A stretch of 64,000 bases of DNA from SABI01 sp963678555 (GCA_963678555.2 CAXXJA010000001.1:62001-126000); one strand, 5' to 3'; counted from the stretch's first letter, positions 50,382 to 59,612 are shown. Translations and numbers: made by a program. The notes: generated by a model from the letters alone, not told the origin.

Positions 50382-51386
50382 ATGAATAATAAACCAGTGC
50401 TGGGCATGCTTTTGGGCGACCCGGCAGGAGTTGGATCGGAGATCATAGCGAAACTCGCCTCGGGAGACTTTTTCACACAGTATTGTCGTCCCGTCATCAT
50501 CGGTGACATGAGAGTGATGAAGCGGGGGATGAAAGCAGCAGGAGTGGATGTTGAATTTCAGGTTGTTTCATCGGTGGATGAGATCGACTGGTCACTCACG
50601 GAAATTCCCTTTCTCGACAGAAAGAACTGTGACCCTGCGGAGGTTCCCTTCGGGAAGATCTCGGTGAGTGGCGGAGCTGTCTGCCTCGATATGCTCGAAC
50701 TCGGAGTCAACCTGTATAAAGAAGGGAAGATAGAAGGTTTCTGCTTTACGCCTCTGAACAAGGCTGCAATGAAGGATGCGGGATGTACCGTGGAGAGTGA
50801 GCACCATTTCATGGCGGCTCTTTTCAACCATTCAGGACCCTTCGGTGAGATCAATGTTCTCGGAGACCTTTGGACTACCCGTACCACATCACATATTCCC
50901 ATCAAGGAAGTCTCCGATGCTCTCTCGGTAGAATCGATCATGAGAGCGATGAGACTGGCCGATTTTTCTCTTCGCAAGAGTGGTAAAGCCCATCCCCACC
51001 TCGGACTGTGTGCTCTGAACCCTCACGCCGGTGAAGAAGGCCGCTGTGGAAGAGAAGAGATCGACGTGATAGCGCCGGCAATAGCGGAAGCGAAGAAAGC
51101 AGGTATCAACGCGAGCGGTCCATACCCTTCCGATATTGCATTTATCCGTGCCTTCGAAGGACAGTTCGATGGTGTTGTGACCATGTACCATGACCAGGGT
51201 CAGATTGCTCTTAAGCTCAAAGGATTCGATCAGGGAATCACCATAGCCGGTGGACTTCCTGCTCCGATAGCAACCTGTGCCCATGGTACTGCGTATGATA
51301 TCGCAGGAACGGGTGTCGTGAAAACAAGTGCATTCGAAAATGCTGTGAAGATGGTCGCGAAGATGGCCCTGCACGCAGCACAATAG
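50382..51386 (+). CDS. pdxA2: PdxA2-type 4-phospho-threonate/erythronate dehydrogenase
   Basis: A 334-residue member of the PdxA family of NAD-dependent dehydrogenases. LLGDPAGVGSEIIAKL starts the protein, EHHFMAALFNH carries a metal-ligand His, and TMYHDQGQIALKLKGF and GGLPAPIATCAHGTAYDIAG supply the others. PdxA2 members oxidise 4-phospho-D-threonate or -erythronate to dihydroxyacetone phosphate and CO2; those need a DUF1537 kinase, which is absent here. True PdxA is less likely because no other vitamin B6 gene is near and a transporter follows. It is the first gene after the sigma-54 promoter. Confidence 0.85.
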   Translation: MNNKPVLGMLLGDPAGVGSEIIAKLASGDFFTQYCRPVIIGDMRVMKRGMKAAGVDVEFQVVSSVDEIDWSLTEIPFLDRKNCDPAEVPFGKISVSGGAVCLDMLELGVNLYKEGKIEGFCFTPLNKAAMKDAGCTVESEHHFMAALFNHSGPFGEINVLGDLWTTRTTSHIPIKEVSDALSVESIMRAMRLADFSLRKSGKAHPHLGLCALNPHAGEEGRCGREEIDVIAPAIAEAKKAGINASGPYPSDIAFIRAFEGQFDGVVTMYHDQGQIALKLKGFDQGITIAGGLPAPIATCAHGTAYDIAGTGVVKTSAFENAVKMVAKMALHAAQ

Positions 51387-51394
51387 GGGTAATC

Positions 51395-51856
51395 ATGGAT
51401 ATGAAGAAATCTTTTGGTGTGAGAACGCTGATTCCGATCCTCACAGCAGTGGTCGGTATTGTCTTTCTCCTCCTCGGATTGACACAGTACGGTTTCTGGC
51501 ATGAACTCAGAGGCCCTCTGCCGGGGTTTTTCCCGACACTTGTCGGAATCGTTCTTGTCATCATCAGCGCTCTAGCTCTCTTCCAGTCGTTCAAGGACCC
51601 TGCGCGGCCTGTACCGATAGAGAACTGGCTGCCAGCCGTCGGTGCCCTCGGGATCATTCTGGGAACCCTTGTCTTCGGGATGCTGTTCTCGATCATCGCC
51701 TTCCTCATCATCTGGATACGGTACTACGAGAAGTACAGCTGGAAGACAACTATCACCACCACACTGATACTTGTCGCAATTGTCGTCGGTGTCTTCATGT
51801 TCTGGCTTCAGGTCCCCTTCCCGAAGGGCCTGATCCTCGACGCGTTCGCATACTAA
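51395..51856 (+). CDS. tctB: Tripartite tricarboxylate transporter small permease (TctB family)
   Basis: A 153-residue membrane protein with four predicted helices, including LTAVVGIVFLLLGLTQYGF, GPLPGFFPTLVGIVLVIIS and the C-terminal pair. Size and position before tctA fit TctB. It probably imports the four-carbon or similar hydroxyacid used by the operon. Confidence 0.85.
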   Translation: MDMKKSFGVRTLIPILTAVVGIVFLLLGLTQYGFWHELRGPLPGFFPTLVGIVLVIISALALFQSFKDPARPVPIENWLPAVGALGIILGTLVFGMLFSIIAFLIIWIRYYEKYSWKTTITTTLILVAIVVGVFMFWLQVPFPKGLILDAFAY

Positions 51857-51866
51857 GGAGGGAGAG

Positions 51867-53375
51867 ATGGAAAACCTGCTTTTATTACTTGACGGCTTCC
51901 AGGTCGTCTTCACTCTCCAGAATGTCCTGGTGACACTCCTTGGAGCGGTTCTCGGACTCATCGTAGGTGCGATGCCCGGAGTCGGGTCGTTAGCCGGTGT
52001 GGCACTTCTTCTTCCGCTGACATACCGTTTCAACCCGACTACGGCTATCATCATGCTTGGTGCACTCTACTATTCAAACATGTACGGTGGATCGTTCAGT
52101 GCGATTCTGCTCAACATCCCCGGTGATACTCCGGCAGTGATGACTGCCCTTGACGGATATCCCATGGCGATGAAGCGGAAACGGCCTGGACAGGCACTGT
52201 TCACCAGTAACATCTCCTCCTTCGTCGGTGGTCTGATCGGTATGCTGATCCTCACTTTCATGGGGCCTGCACTTGCAGATCTCGGACTGAAGTTCGGTCC
52301 TGCGGAGATGACAGCCCTGCTGCTTGTCGCGATGACGAGTATCGGGTGGCTGGTGGGAAAGAATCCTACCAAGGGAGTCGTCCTGACACTCGTGGGTATC
52401 CTGATCGCCACCATGGGAATGGATACACTGACCGGATCCCCCCGCTATAACTTCGGCAATATGTACCTGCTCGGCGGTATTCCCTTTACTCCGTTTGTCA
52501 TAGGCTCGGTCGGTTTCGCTCAGGTGCTGAAACTGGTCAGCGAAAAGAACAATACAGTGGAACCGCACCTTGAGGAGAAACTGACGATCAAGGGCTCGCT
52601 CCTGACCCGACATGAACTGCGGAGACTTCTTCCTCCGGCACTGAGAAGCGGTTTTCTCGGTACTTTCGTCGGGGTCCTTCCCGGAGCCGGTGCTACAACC
52701 GGGTCCTTCCTGGGCTACGCTCTTCAGAAATCCTTCAAGAGTGAAGAGGAACTGGGAACCGGTGCGATTGAGGGTGTGGCAGCCTGTGAAGCAGCAAACA
52801 ACGCTGCAGCTGCGGGGTCTTTCGCACCGTTGCTTGCCCTCGGTATACCAGGCAGCGGTACCGGTGCCGTCCTTCTCGGTGGCCTGATGATGTGGGGACT
52901 CAACCCGGGACCACTGCTGTTCTCGACACAGCCTGATTTCTGCTGGGGGCTTATCTCTTCACTGTTCCTGGCGAACCTGCTGACGCTGATGATAGCACTG
53001 CTGATCATACCGTTTCTGATCAAGATCCTGACAGTTCCCATCAAACTGATGATACCTGCCATCACGGTCATCTGTATTGTCGGCGCCTACAGCACAAGCA
53101 ATTCGATGTACGGAGTGCTCGTGATGTTCGTCTCCGGTGTGCTTGGCTTCGTTCTTGACCGTAACGGTTACTCGACTGCACCGATGCTGCTCTCCTTCGT
53201 TCTTGCCCCGCTGCTTGAATCGAATATGAGAAAGGCATTCATCATCTCCCGAGGTTCGATCGGTATTTTCTTTGAAAAACCGATTTCCCTGGTTCTGATG
53301 CTGATTCTGTTTGCGATCATTCTGACCCCGATCGTCAGAGGTGTGGTCACCAAAATACAAGGTTCCAGAGGGTGA
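51867..53375 (+). CDS. tctA: Tripartite tricarboxylate transporter large permease (TctA family)
   Basis: A 502-residue polytopic protein. GAMPGVGSLAGVALLLPLTY near the N terminus, MYGGSFSAILLNIPGDTPA, GVLPGAGATTGSFLGYALQK and ALGIPGSGTGAVLLGGLMMWG are the TctA signatures. It forms the ion-driven channel. AAGGAGG precedes the ATG. Confidence 0.93.
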   Translation: MENLLLLLDGFQVVFTLQNVLVTLLGAVLGLIVGAMPGVGSLAGVALLLPLTYRFNPTTAIIMLGALYYSNMYGGSFSAILLNIPGDTPAVMTALDGYPMAMKRKRPGQALFTSNISSFVGGLIGMLILTFMGPALADLGLKFGPAEMTALLLVAMTSIGWLVGKNPTKGVVLTLVGILIATMGMDTLTGSPRYNFGNMYLLGGIPFTPFVIGSVGFAQVLKLVSEKNNTVEPHLEEKLTIKGSLLTRHELRRLLPPALRSGFLGTFVGVLPGAGATTGSFLGYALQKSFKSEEELGTGAIEGVAACEAANNAAAAGSFAPLLALGIPGSGTGAVLLGGLMMWGLNPGPLLFSTQPDFCWGLISSLFLANLLTLMIALLIIPFLIKILTVPIKLMIPAITVICIVGAYSTSNSMYGVLVMFVSGVLGFVLDRNGYSTAPMLLSFVLAPLLESNMRKAFIISRGSIGIFFEKPISLVLMLILFAIILTPIVRGVVTKIQGSRG

Positions 53376-53420
53376 ATTGCCCTAGAAACATAGAAAGATT
53401 TTCGATAAAGGAGAAATCGT

Positions 53421-54395
53421 ATGAAAAAGACAATGCTTTTCATTGCACTCGTCATGATGGTTCTGCCCCTGTTCGCTCAGGGAGAAGCAGAACAGGCCGC
53501 TTCAGGGGAATTCGTTCCTACCAAGACCATCGAATGGTACTGCACCTCGTCACCCGGTGGTGGTTCTGATATCTTCACACGGACGATCATCGACATCATA
53601 AAGGCTGAAGGCCTCGCCAACGGTCAGGATATCGTCATCCAGTACAAGACCGACGGTGCCGGTGAAGTTGGAAGAAATCTCGTGTCCAACACCAAGGCAG
53701 GTAAGGCTGACTACACGCTGCTCACGTTCAACAGCGGAGACCTCATGCCGATGGTCAAGAACACTCCCAACAGGATCGAGGACTTCACTCCGCTGTCACA
53801 CATGGCTGTAGACAAGCACCTGATCTTCGCAAGTCCCGACTCAAAGTACCAGAGCGCTGAAGAGATCATCAATGCACTCAAGGCCGGTGAATCCATGGTG
53901 CTCGGCGGTTCAAAGGGTGATGACATCGCCTGTCATGCGGCTCTTTCCGAAGAACTCGGTGTGGATCAGGATACCTTCAGCTACATCGCACACGACTCGA
54001 CCGGTGCTGCTATCACAACATTCCTCGGCGGTCACGTGGATCTGCTGATCAGCAAGCCTGCCGCTGCCAGTGAATATGTCACTGCAGGCAAGATCATTCC
54101 CGTTCTCGCTCTCTCCACCAGCCGGTTCCCCGGTAACCTTTCAGGCGCTCCAACTCTCAGCGAGCTCGGCTATAACGATGTCGAAGTTCCCAACTGGAGA
54201 AGTGTCGTGGGTGGCGCTAACATGAGTGATGCAGCCAAGGAATTCTGGTCAGACGTGTTCGGCAAGGTTTCACAGACCGATGCATGGAACAACGATTACA
54301 TCGACAAGAAGAAGCTTGTTCCCGATTACATGGACTGGAAGGAATACAAGGCATATGCCGATACATTCCAGGCTAATTATCTTAAGACTCTCTAA
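53421..54395 (+). CDS. tctC: Tripartite tricarboxylate transporter binding protein (TctC family)
   Basis: A 324-residue exported protein; signal peptide MKKTMLFIALVMMVLPLF ends near AQGEAEQ. TIEWYCTSSPGGGSDIFTR is the TctC ligand loop and VTAGKIIPVLALSTSRF is a later family segment. Order B-A-C is unusual: tctC comes last and is followed by a strong hairpin, then by racemase genes. The substrate is likely a hydroxyacid. Confidence 0.92.
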   Translation: MKKTMLFIALVMMVLPLFAQGEAEQAASGEFVPTKTIEWYCTSSPGGGSDIFTRTIIDIIKAEGLANGQDIVIQYKTDGAGEVGRNLVSNTKAGKADYTLLTFNSGDLMPMVKNTPNRIEDFTPLSHMAVDKHLIFASPDSKYQSAEEIINALKAGESMVLGGSKGDDIACHAALSEELGVDQDTFSYIAHDSTGAAITTFLGGHVDLLISKPAAASEYVTAGKIIPVLALSTSRFPGNLSGAPTLSELGYNDVEVPNWRSVVGGANMSDAAKEFWSDVFGKVSQTDAWNNDYIDKKKLVPDYMDWKEYKAYADTFQANYLKTL

Positions 54396-54411
54396 GAGTA
54401 ACAGATTCTTC

Positions 54412-54443
54412 ACATCGATTCCGGTTGACGCCGGAATCGATGT
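54412..54443 (+). terminator. Hairpin after tctC
   Basis: ACATCGATTCCGG and CCGGAATCGATGT form a perfect 13-bp stem with a 6-base loop, 16 bases after the stop and 20 bases before the next start. No T-run is present. Confidence 0.7.
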
Positions 54444-54462
54444 CTATCAGGAGAGACCTTAT

Positions 54463-55125
54463 ATGAGACGGGTAGCAATCATCTATACGGTACGGCCGGT
54501 ACTCGACACGTTTTCACAGCAGCTGTCTGCTCTCTTACCGTTCGAGGTGAGGTATCATCATCTGTATGATGATTTCCTGGCCAGCGACCCTCAGGAGAAG
54601 GGGAAGTTCACTCCACAGAACCTCAACCGACTGTTCAATGATCTGAAAAACTGCGAACTGACCGGTGCAGAGCTGATCATCACCACCTGTTCGACCCTCA
54701 CTCCCGCCATTCAGAGTCTGAGACCGTTTTTTTCAACCCCCATAGTCGCAATCGATGACGCGATGTGTATGGAAGCTGTGAAAAGAGGTCCCGCAGTCAC
54801 GGTTCTGGCAACGGCGCGGTCCACCATCAAGCCGACGGTCTCCCATATACAGGAGTATGCCGCTGTAGCGGGTGTCCCGGTTACACTCACCAGCAGTGAC
54901 GATGAGATCGCTTATGAGGCGATGAAGAGGGGCGATCTTGCAACCCATGATCAGAGGGTGCTGGAACGGGTGCGGAACATAGAGGGATCGGATGTCATAG
55001 TGCTCGCTCAGGCGTCTATGGCTCACCTTGCTGTGCAATGCGAGGAGATAGCCGGTATACCGGTTCTCGCAAGTACGCCCTTGTGCCTTGCCTCAGTTGC
55101 CGCTATGCTCAGGGAAACACCATGA
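54463..55125 (+). CDS. Asp/Glu racemase superfamily protein, copy 1
   Basis: A 220-residue protein with the two-domain racemase fold. Both active-site cysteines are visible: LIITTCSTLTPAI (about residue 71) and AIDDAMCMEAV (about 100), although the second is not in the usual position of glutamate racemase (CT or GCTH near 180). FDVIVLAQASMAHL-type wording here is GSDVIVLAQASMAHL. The start is the ATG at 54463 after AGGAG; the longer frame lies inside tctC. It is followed with a 4-base overlap by a paralogue. The reaction is unknown: racemisation or decarboxylation of a hydroxy/keto acid is possible. Confidence 0.75.
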   Translation: MRRVAIIYTVRPVLDTFSQQLSALLPFEVRYHHLYDDFLASDPQEKGKFTPQNLNRLFNDLKNCELTGAELIITTCSTLTPAIQSLRPFFSTPIVAIDDAMCMEAVKRGPAVTVLATARSTIKPTVSHIQEYAAVAGVPVTLTSSDDEIAYEAMKRGDLATHDQRVLERVRNIEGSDVIVLAQASMAHLAVQCEEIAGIPVLASTPLCLASVAAMLRETP

Positions 55126-55781
55126 AACATATCATTGCGATCCATACGGTAAAGAGTGTCTATGAAACCTTCCCCGAAGCACTGAAGAGTGCTCTCAGCG
55201 ATGATGTGCTCATCGACAATATCGTCGATGAGGTGCTTGCCAATGATCCGGCAAGACGGTCCGGACATGTTACGAAGACGAACAGGAAGAGACTCTATTC
55301 TCTCATGATGAGCGCCGAACTGGCCGAGCCCGATCTCATCGTGGTGACCTGTTCCACCCTCTCTCCGTATATAGAGAGTATCCGGGAGTTCATCGGTGTT
55401 CCGGTCATGGCCATTGACGATGCAATGTGCTATGAGGCAGTTCACAGCGGAAGCCGTATCTGTGTTCTCGCAACGGCTCAGTCAGCTCTTTCACCCGCAG
55501 TGAACAAGATAGAACACCTTGCTGACAGGGAAAAGCTGTCTGTCCGCGTAGAGGGGTTCTGTGATCCCGAGGCGATAGCTGCTCTCAAAGCTGGAGATCG
55601 GGAACGTCATGACCGTCTGCTTCTGGCCCTGTCGGAACAGGGGAAGGGGTTTGATGTTGTTGTTCTCGCACAGGCATCGATGGCACTGATGAGAGGGGCT
55701 GTGGAAAAGGCGACCGGGATCAGGACACTCAGTTCTCCTGAGACCTGTGTTGCTGCAGTGAAGAAGATGCTGGAGGGGTAG
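55122..55781 (+). CDS. Asp/Glu racemase superfamily protein, copy 2
   Basis: A 219-residue paralogue of copy 1: VVTCSTLSPYIES and AIDDAMCYEAVHSG carry the same two cysteines, and FDVVVLAQASMALM ends the fold. The 4-base ATGA overlap with copy 1 and contiguity with the next gene suggest that equal amounts are made, perhaps forming a heterodimer. Confidence 0.75.
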   Translation: MKHIIAIHTVKSVYETFPEALKSALSDDVLIDNIVDEVLANDPARRSGHVTKTNRKRLYSLMMSAELAEPDLIVVTCSTLSPYIESIREFIGVPVMAIDDAMCYEAVHSGSRICVLATAQSALSPAVNKIEHLADREKLSVRVEGFCDPEAIAALKAGDRERHDRLLLALSEQGKGFDVVVLAQASMALMRGAVEKATGIRTLSSPETCVAAVKKMLEG

Positions 55782-56693
55782 ATGAAAGAGTCGATTCATG
55801 ATTACTGCAGAATCGGGATAGTCCATTCCATGGCCTTCCCCATGAGTCAGAAGAGCGAGGAGCTGTACATCTCAACATTGAAGCAGATCCTGTTTGATGA
55901 TTACTTCGAGGTCGTTGAGATCGGGAGGATCCCGTTTCCCTCACTTGAAGCCCTCGTACCCTCTCTGATCCGCTCTGCACATGCCGAGCTCACCTATAGC
56001 GGGCACTCTCTGCTCTTTGCGGCGCAGGCGAATATCAACTCAAGGGATGAACAGGAGAGAAAACGGGCCGTACGGCTTCTCAAAGAGGGAATTGATGAAG
56101 CCTATGCGTTCGGGGCCCTCGATTTTCAGTTCCTCTCACGCTCCTTTGATCCTGAAAGGGTTGAGGAGCACCTTGATGCGCTGGTACTCAGCACGGTAGA
56201 GCTGTGCACATATGCGGCAGAAAAGGGTGACATGCCGGTCTGTCACGAGATCTTCGACTATGATATAGACAAGAAGTCTCTTGTCGGTCCCGCACCACGT
56301 GCCCGTGAATATGCAATGCGGGTGTGTGAACATGTCGATAACTTCGGTCTGATGGTCGACTGTTCCCATATCCCGATGCTCAGAGAGAGTCTCGATGAAG
56401 CACTTGACCCCATCAGTGAGTTCATCGTTCATGCCCACATGGGCAACACGCTGATTGGGGATCCTTCTCACCCCTCCTATGGGGATACCCACCCTGCCTT
56501 CGGGTATCCCGGCAGTGAGAACGATACAGGGTACCTCACTGAGTATCTGAGGAAGTTGCTTGACCTGGGGTACCTGAACACTGAGACACGACCGATCCTC
56601 TCCTTCGAAGTGAAACCGCAGGGAGATGAGGATTCGAACATAATCGTAGCAAATGCGAAACGGACGCTCCGCGATGCATGGAGAGCCGTCTGA
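55782..56693 (+). CDS. TIM-barrel sugar isomerase/epimerase-like protein
   Basis: A 303-residue xylose-isomerase-like TIM barrel. VCHEIFDYDI (Glu), GLMVDCSHIPML (Asp/His), EFIVHAHMGN (His) and ILSFEVKPQGD (Glu) form the expected metal site. It starts on the base after the previous stop, with GGAGG in the end of that gene. No specific substrate is apparent; isomerising the hydroxy-keto acid of this operon is likely. Confidence 0.7.
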   Translation: MKESIHDYCRIGIVHSMAFPMSQKSEELYISTLKQILFDDYFEVVEIGRIPFPSLEALVPSLIRSAHAELTYSGHSLLFAAQANINSRDEQERKRAVRLLKEGIDEAYAFGALDFQFLSRSFDPERVEEHLDALVLSTVELCTYAAEKGDMPVCHEIFDYDIDKKSLVGPAPRAREYAMRVCEHVDNFGLMVDCSHIPMLRESLDEALDPISEFIVHAHMGNTLIGDPSHPSYGDTHPAFGYPGSENDTGYLTEYLRKLLDLGYLNTETRPILSFEVKPQGDEDSNIIVANAKRTLRDAWRAV

Positions 56694-56705
56694 CAGGAGA
56701 CTGAC

Positions 56706-57524
56706 ATGAAATTATCTGTAGCTGTAGCCGGAAAGGAGGCAATGCCCAATGCCTTCGTCGTATTCAGAGGACTCGAAGAGTCGATTAAGAAGGCGAGTGA
56801 TCTCGGGTATGACGGGGTAGAACTTGCCCTTAAACGTCCTGATGAGATATCGCGTGAGGATCTGAAGGCCCTTCTTAAGAAGAACCGGATGGATGTGTCG
56901 GCGATAAGCAGCGGTCAGGTATGGGGAGCCCGGCAGCTTGCGTTCACTGAAGCTGACAGGGAAAGACGGGCTGAACTGAGGAAGACTTTCAGCGGCTTCA
57001 TAGATCTCGCAAGCGATTTCGGACAGCTGGTGAACCTTGGCAGAACGCGCGGTTCTCTGGGTACTGAGGACCCTGCAGGAGCAAAGGAACGATTCATGGA
57101 CATGGCTCAGGAGATGGCCGATTATGCTCAAAAGAGGGGGGTAACCCTGATCCTGGAACCGGTGAACCGGTATGAGATAGATTTCATCAACAGTGTGGAT
57201 GAAGCTTCCGCACTTCTGGATGAGATCAACCATCCTGCTTTTGCCTCTATGCCTGACGTGTTTCACATGAATATCGAGGATGACAATATCGGTCAGTCTC
57301 TTATCCGGAACAAACGGTACGTCAAATACATTCACTTCGCTTCATCACACCGACATGCTCCCGGGGATGGTCACCTGAACTGGGATGAAATATTCCAGGC
57401 GTTGATGATTATGGGGTATGACGGGTGGACATCGGTAGAGATTCTGCCGTACCCTGATCCTGATACCGCAGCGAAGAGAAGCGTAGACTTCCTGAGAAGC
57501 AATTACGGATCATATTACAAGTAG
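56706..57524 (+). CDS. TIM-barrel sugar isomerase/epimerase (hydroxypyruvate isomerase-like)
   Basis: A 272-residue protein of the same superfamily. DLGYDGVELALKRP, VTLILEPVNRYEIDF (Glu), FHMNIEDDNIG (Asp), VKYIHFASSHRHAPGDGHL (His) and TSVEILPYPD (Glu) form the metal site. It is closer to D-tagatose 3-epimerase/hydroxypyruvate isomerase-like enzymes than the preceding gene. Part of the sigma-54 operon. Confidence 0.8.
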   Translation: MKLSVAVAGKEAMPNAFVVFRGLEESIKKASDLGYDGVELALKRPDEISREDLKALLKKNRMDVSAISSGQVWGARQLAFTEADRERRAELRKTFSGFIDLASDFGQLVNLGRTRGSLGTEDPAGAKERFMDMAQEMADYAQKRGVTLILEPVNRYEIDFINSVDEASALLDEINHPAFASMPDVFHMNIEDDNIGQSLIRNKRYVKYIHFASSHRHAPGDGHLNWDEIFQALMIMGYDGWTSVEILPYPDPDTAAKRSVDFLRSNYGSYYK

Positions 57525-57533
57525 GAGCAGGTG

Positions 57534-58586
57534 GTGTTCACACTCCAATTCTTCATAGCTATTACCTGTGGCGCAGCGGGAGGTTTTCTCCTGATGCGCC
57601 TCAAGTTTCCTGCTGGTCTGCTCGTCGGTGCCATTGTCGCAGCATCGGCATTCAGTGTGTATAGCGGGGGAATCCAGGTTCCTTCGTTCTTCTCTGTGCT
57701 CCTTCAGATCATCAGCGGGACGCTCATCGGATCCTCTTTCTCCAGGAAGGATCTGAAGGCGGTCGGAAAGCTGCTCGTACCTTCGTCCCTGTTCATCATC
57801 GGCATGGTGCTGACGAACCTCCTGATGGGGACTCTGATCTCTCTCCTGTCGCCGCTCGATCTTATCACAGCTCTGGCAGGAACCATACCCGGAGGGATGA
57901 CGACGAGTTTCATTATGGCGGATCAACTGGGAGCGGATGTGCCGACAGTGGCTGTTATGCATATGAGCCGTCTACTGTTCTCACTGATGCTGTTTCCTTC
58001 CCTGATAACCTTTCTTCTGAGAAACGATGAAGCCTACCGTGAGGAAAGCTCTGAGGCCGCAGGTGCGAGCGGCAGAAGGATGCCTGCGGGTCTTCAGGTG
58101 CTCTACACGCTCTCGGTCGGGACACTGGCGGGGTGGGCCGGTTCCTTCATACCCTTCATACCTGTTCCTGCGATGCTTGTTTCCATGATAGCCGTCTCTT
58201 TTTTCAATGTGAGCATACACCCGACCTCCTTTCCTACACCCCTGCGAAAAGCCGCCCAGATCCTTGCCGGAGTCCTTGTGGGCTCAAAGGTGACGATGGA
58301 TACGGTTCTCGGCCTTGGTCAGCTCATCATCCCGGTCGCCCTGATGCTGGCCGGTTATCTGGTCTTCCATACCCTTATCGGATATGCGGTATCAAGAATC
58401 ACCGGCATGAACAAAGGAATCAGCCTGTTCTGCACCATTCCTGCAGGAGCCAGTGATATCGCACTGATAGCTGATGATATGGCCTATTCCTCCCCGGTCA
58501 TTCCACTGATACAGATGACCCGCCTTATCGCCTCCATCACGGTCTTCCCGATCATCATAAAACTGTTTGCCCTGTTTGTGGGTTGA
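57534..58586 (+). CDS. AbrB-type membrane protein (putative permease; PF05145 family)
   Basis: A 350-residue polytopic protein of about 10 helices with two repeats of the AbrB-duplication family: FPAGLLVGAIVAASAF, SGTLIGSSFSRKDL, AGTIPGGMTTSFIMADQLGAD and later CTIPAGASDIALIADD. The family is often called AbrB or ammonia monooxygenase by mistake; it is a membrane protein, probably a transporter. Tandem GTGs at 57531 and 57534 offer starts; the second has the better spacing from AGGAG. It lies 9 bases after the isomerase and is probably in the same operon. Confidence 0.78.
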   Translation: MFTLQFFIAITCGAAGGFLLMRLKFPAGLLVGAIVAASAFSVYSGGIQVPSFFSVLLQIISGTLIGSSFSRKDLKAVGKLLVPSSLFIIGMVLTNLLMGTLISLLSPLDLITALAGTIPGGMTTSFIMADQLGADVPTVAVMHMSRLLFSLMLFPSLITFLLRNDEAYREESSEAAGASGRRMPAGLQVLYTLSVGTLAGWAGSFIPFIPVPAMLVSMIAVSFFNVSIHPTSFPTPLRKAAQILAGVLVGSKVTMDTVLGLGQLIIPVALMLAGYLVFHTLIGYAVSRITGMNKGISLFCTIPAGASDIALIADDMAYSSPVIPLIQMTRLIASITVFPIIIKLFALFVG

Positions 58587-58667
58587 CCGTGCATCGAATG
58601 TGATGCCTCCCATTGACCCGCTGTTCATACCTTCGTACAATACCGCAGATTCCCTCAAGGAGCACCC

Positions 58668-59612
58668 ATGAAATCAATCTACGCTGATCTTTCCATACTG
58701 CTCACAGCCGTTCTGTGGGGGACCGGTTTCCCCGGTATGTACTATGCGCTCCAGAGCGGTCTCAGTCCCACGTTCATCCTTCTGATCCGTTTCTCAGTGG
58801 CTTCTGTCATCCTGTTCCTTCTTCTATACCGAAGGATCCTTCTGATGAAGCGTCGGGATCTGATACGGGGAATCATCACCGGGGTGTTTCTGTTCATCGC
58901 GTTCTACGCCCAGACGATAGGCCTTCAGTCCACGACTCCCAGCAATAATGCCTTCATCACAGCGACATACGTCATCCAGGTTCCGTTCATGTCCTGGATC
59001 CTGTTCAGGAAACGCCCTCACAGGAAATTCTTCATCCTTCCGTTTCTCACGTTCATCGGAGTCGTTGTTCTTACCTATACTCCCGGCACCGGGTTCTCCT
59101 TCTCTCTCGGTGATACCTTCACCCTGGTCTGTTCTGTTTTCTTTGCACTTCACCTTGCCTATCTGGACAGAGTTTCCAAGATCTCTGACGTTCTCATCCT
59201 CACCTTTGTGCAGCTGGCGACTGCCGCTGTGCTGTGTCTATTCGTCTTTCTTGCCATAGACGGGTCGGTACCGGGAACACTGATCCTCTGGCCGCAGGCG
59301 CTCGGGTGGACGATCTATCTCGCGTTGTTCTGCACCCTGATCGCCTATTTCCTGCAGACGCAGGCACAGAAGTACACAACCAGCACGAAGGCCGCGATCT
59401 TCCTTTCAAGCGAAAGTCTGTTCGGAGCTCTGTTCTCGGTGGTAGCGGGTATCGAGCCCTTCACGGTCTTTCTTGTTCTCGGTGGCGGACTCATCCTGAC
59501 ATCGATCATTCTCAGCGAGGTGAGAATCACGTTCAGAGGGAGACCCTCACAGCCACAGCAACCCGTTTCTCCTCATCAGGTCACATCCTACACCGGGGAA
59601 CAACCGGTGTAG
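58668..59612 (+). CDS. EamA/DMT-superfamily transporter
   Basis: A 314-residue protein with ten predicted helices in two EamA repeats: AVLWGTGFPGMYYALQSG, FLFIAFYAQTIGLQSTTPSN and SSESLFGALFSVVAGIEPF. DMT proteins carry metabolites such as amino acids, often as exporters. AAGGAG precedes the ATG. The last codons lie in a terminator-like hairpin. Confidence 0.85.
   Translation: MKSIYADLSILLTAVLWGTGFPGMYYALQSGLSPTFILLIRFSVASVILFLLLYRRILLMKRRDLIRGIITGVFLFIAFYAQTIGLQSTTPSNNAFITATYVIQVPFMSWILFRKRPHRKFFILPFLTFIGVVVLTYTPGTGFSFSLGDTFTLVCSVFFALHLAYLDRVSKISDVLILTFVQLATAAVLCLFVFLAIDGSVPGTLILWPQALGWTIYLALFCTLIAYFLQTQAQKYTTSTKAAIFLSSESLFGALFSVVAGIEPFTVFLVLGGGLILTSIILSEVRITFRGRPSQPQQPVSPHQVTSYTGEQPV

Noticed and set aside
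50382..51386. pdxA of vitamin B6 synthesis
   Set aside because: No other pdx genes nearby; the transporter and sigma-54 context favours the catabolic PdxA2 group.
57534..58586. AbrB transcription factor
   Set aside because: The protein is polytopic throughout; the regulator name is a known mislabel for this membrane family.
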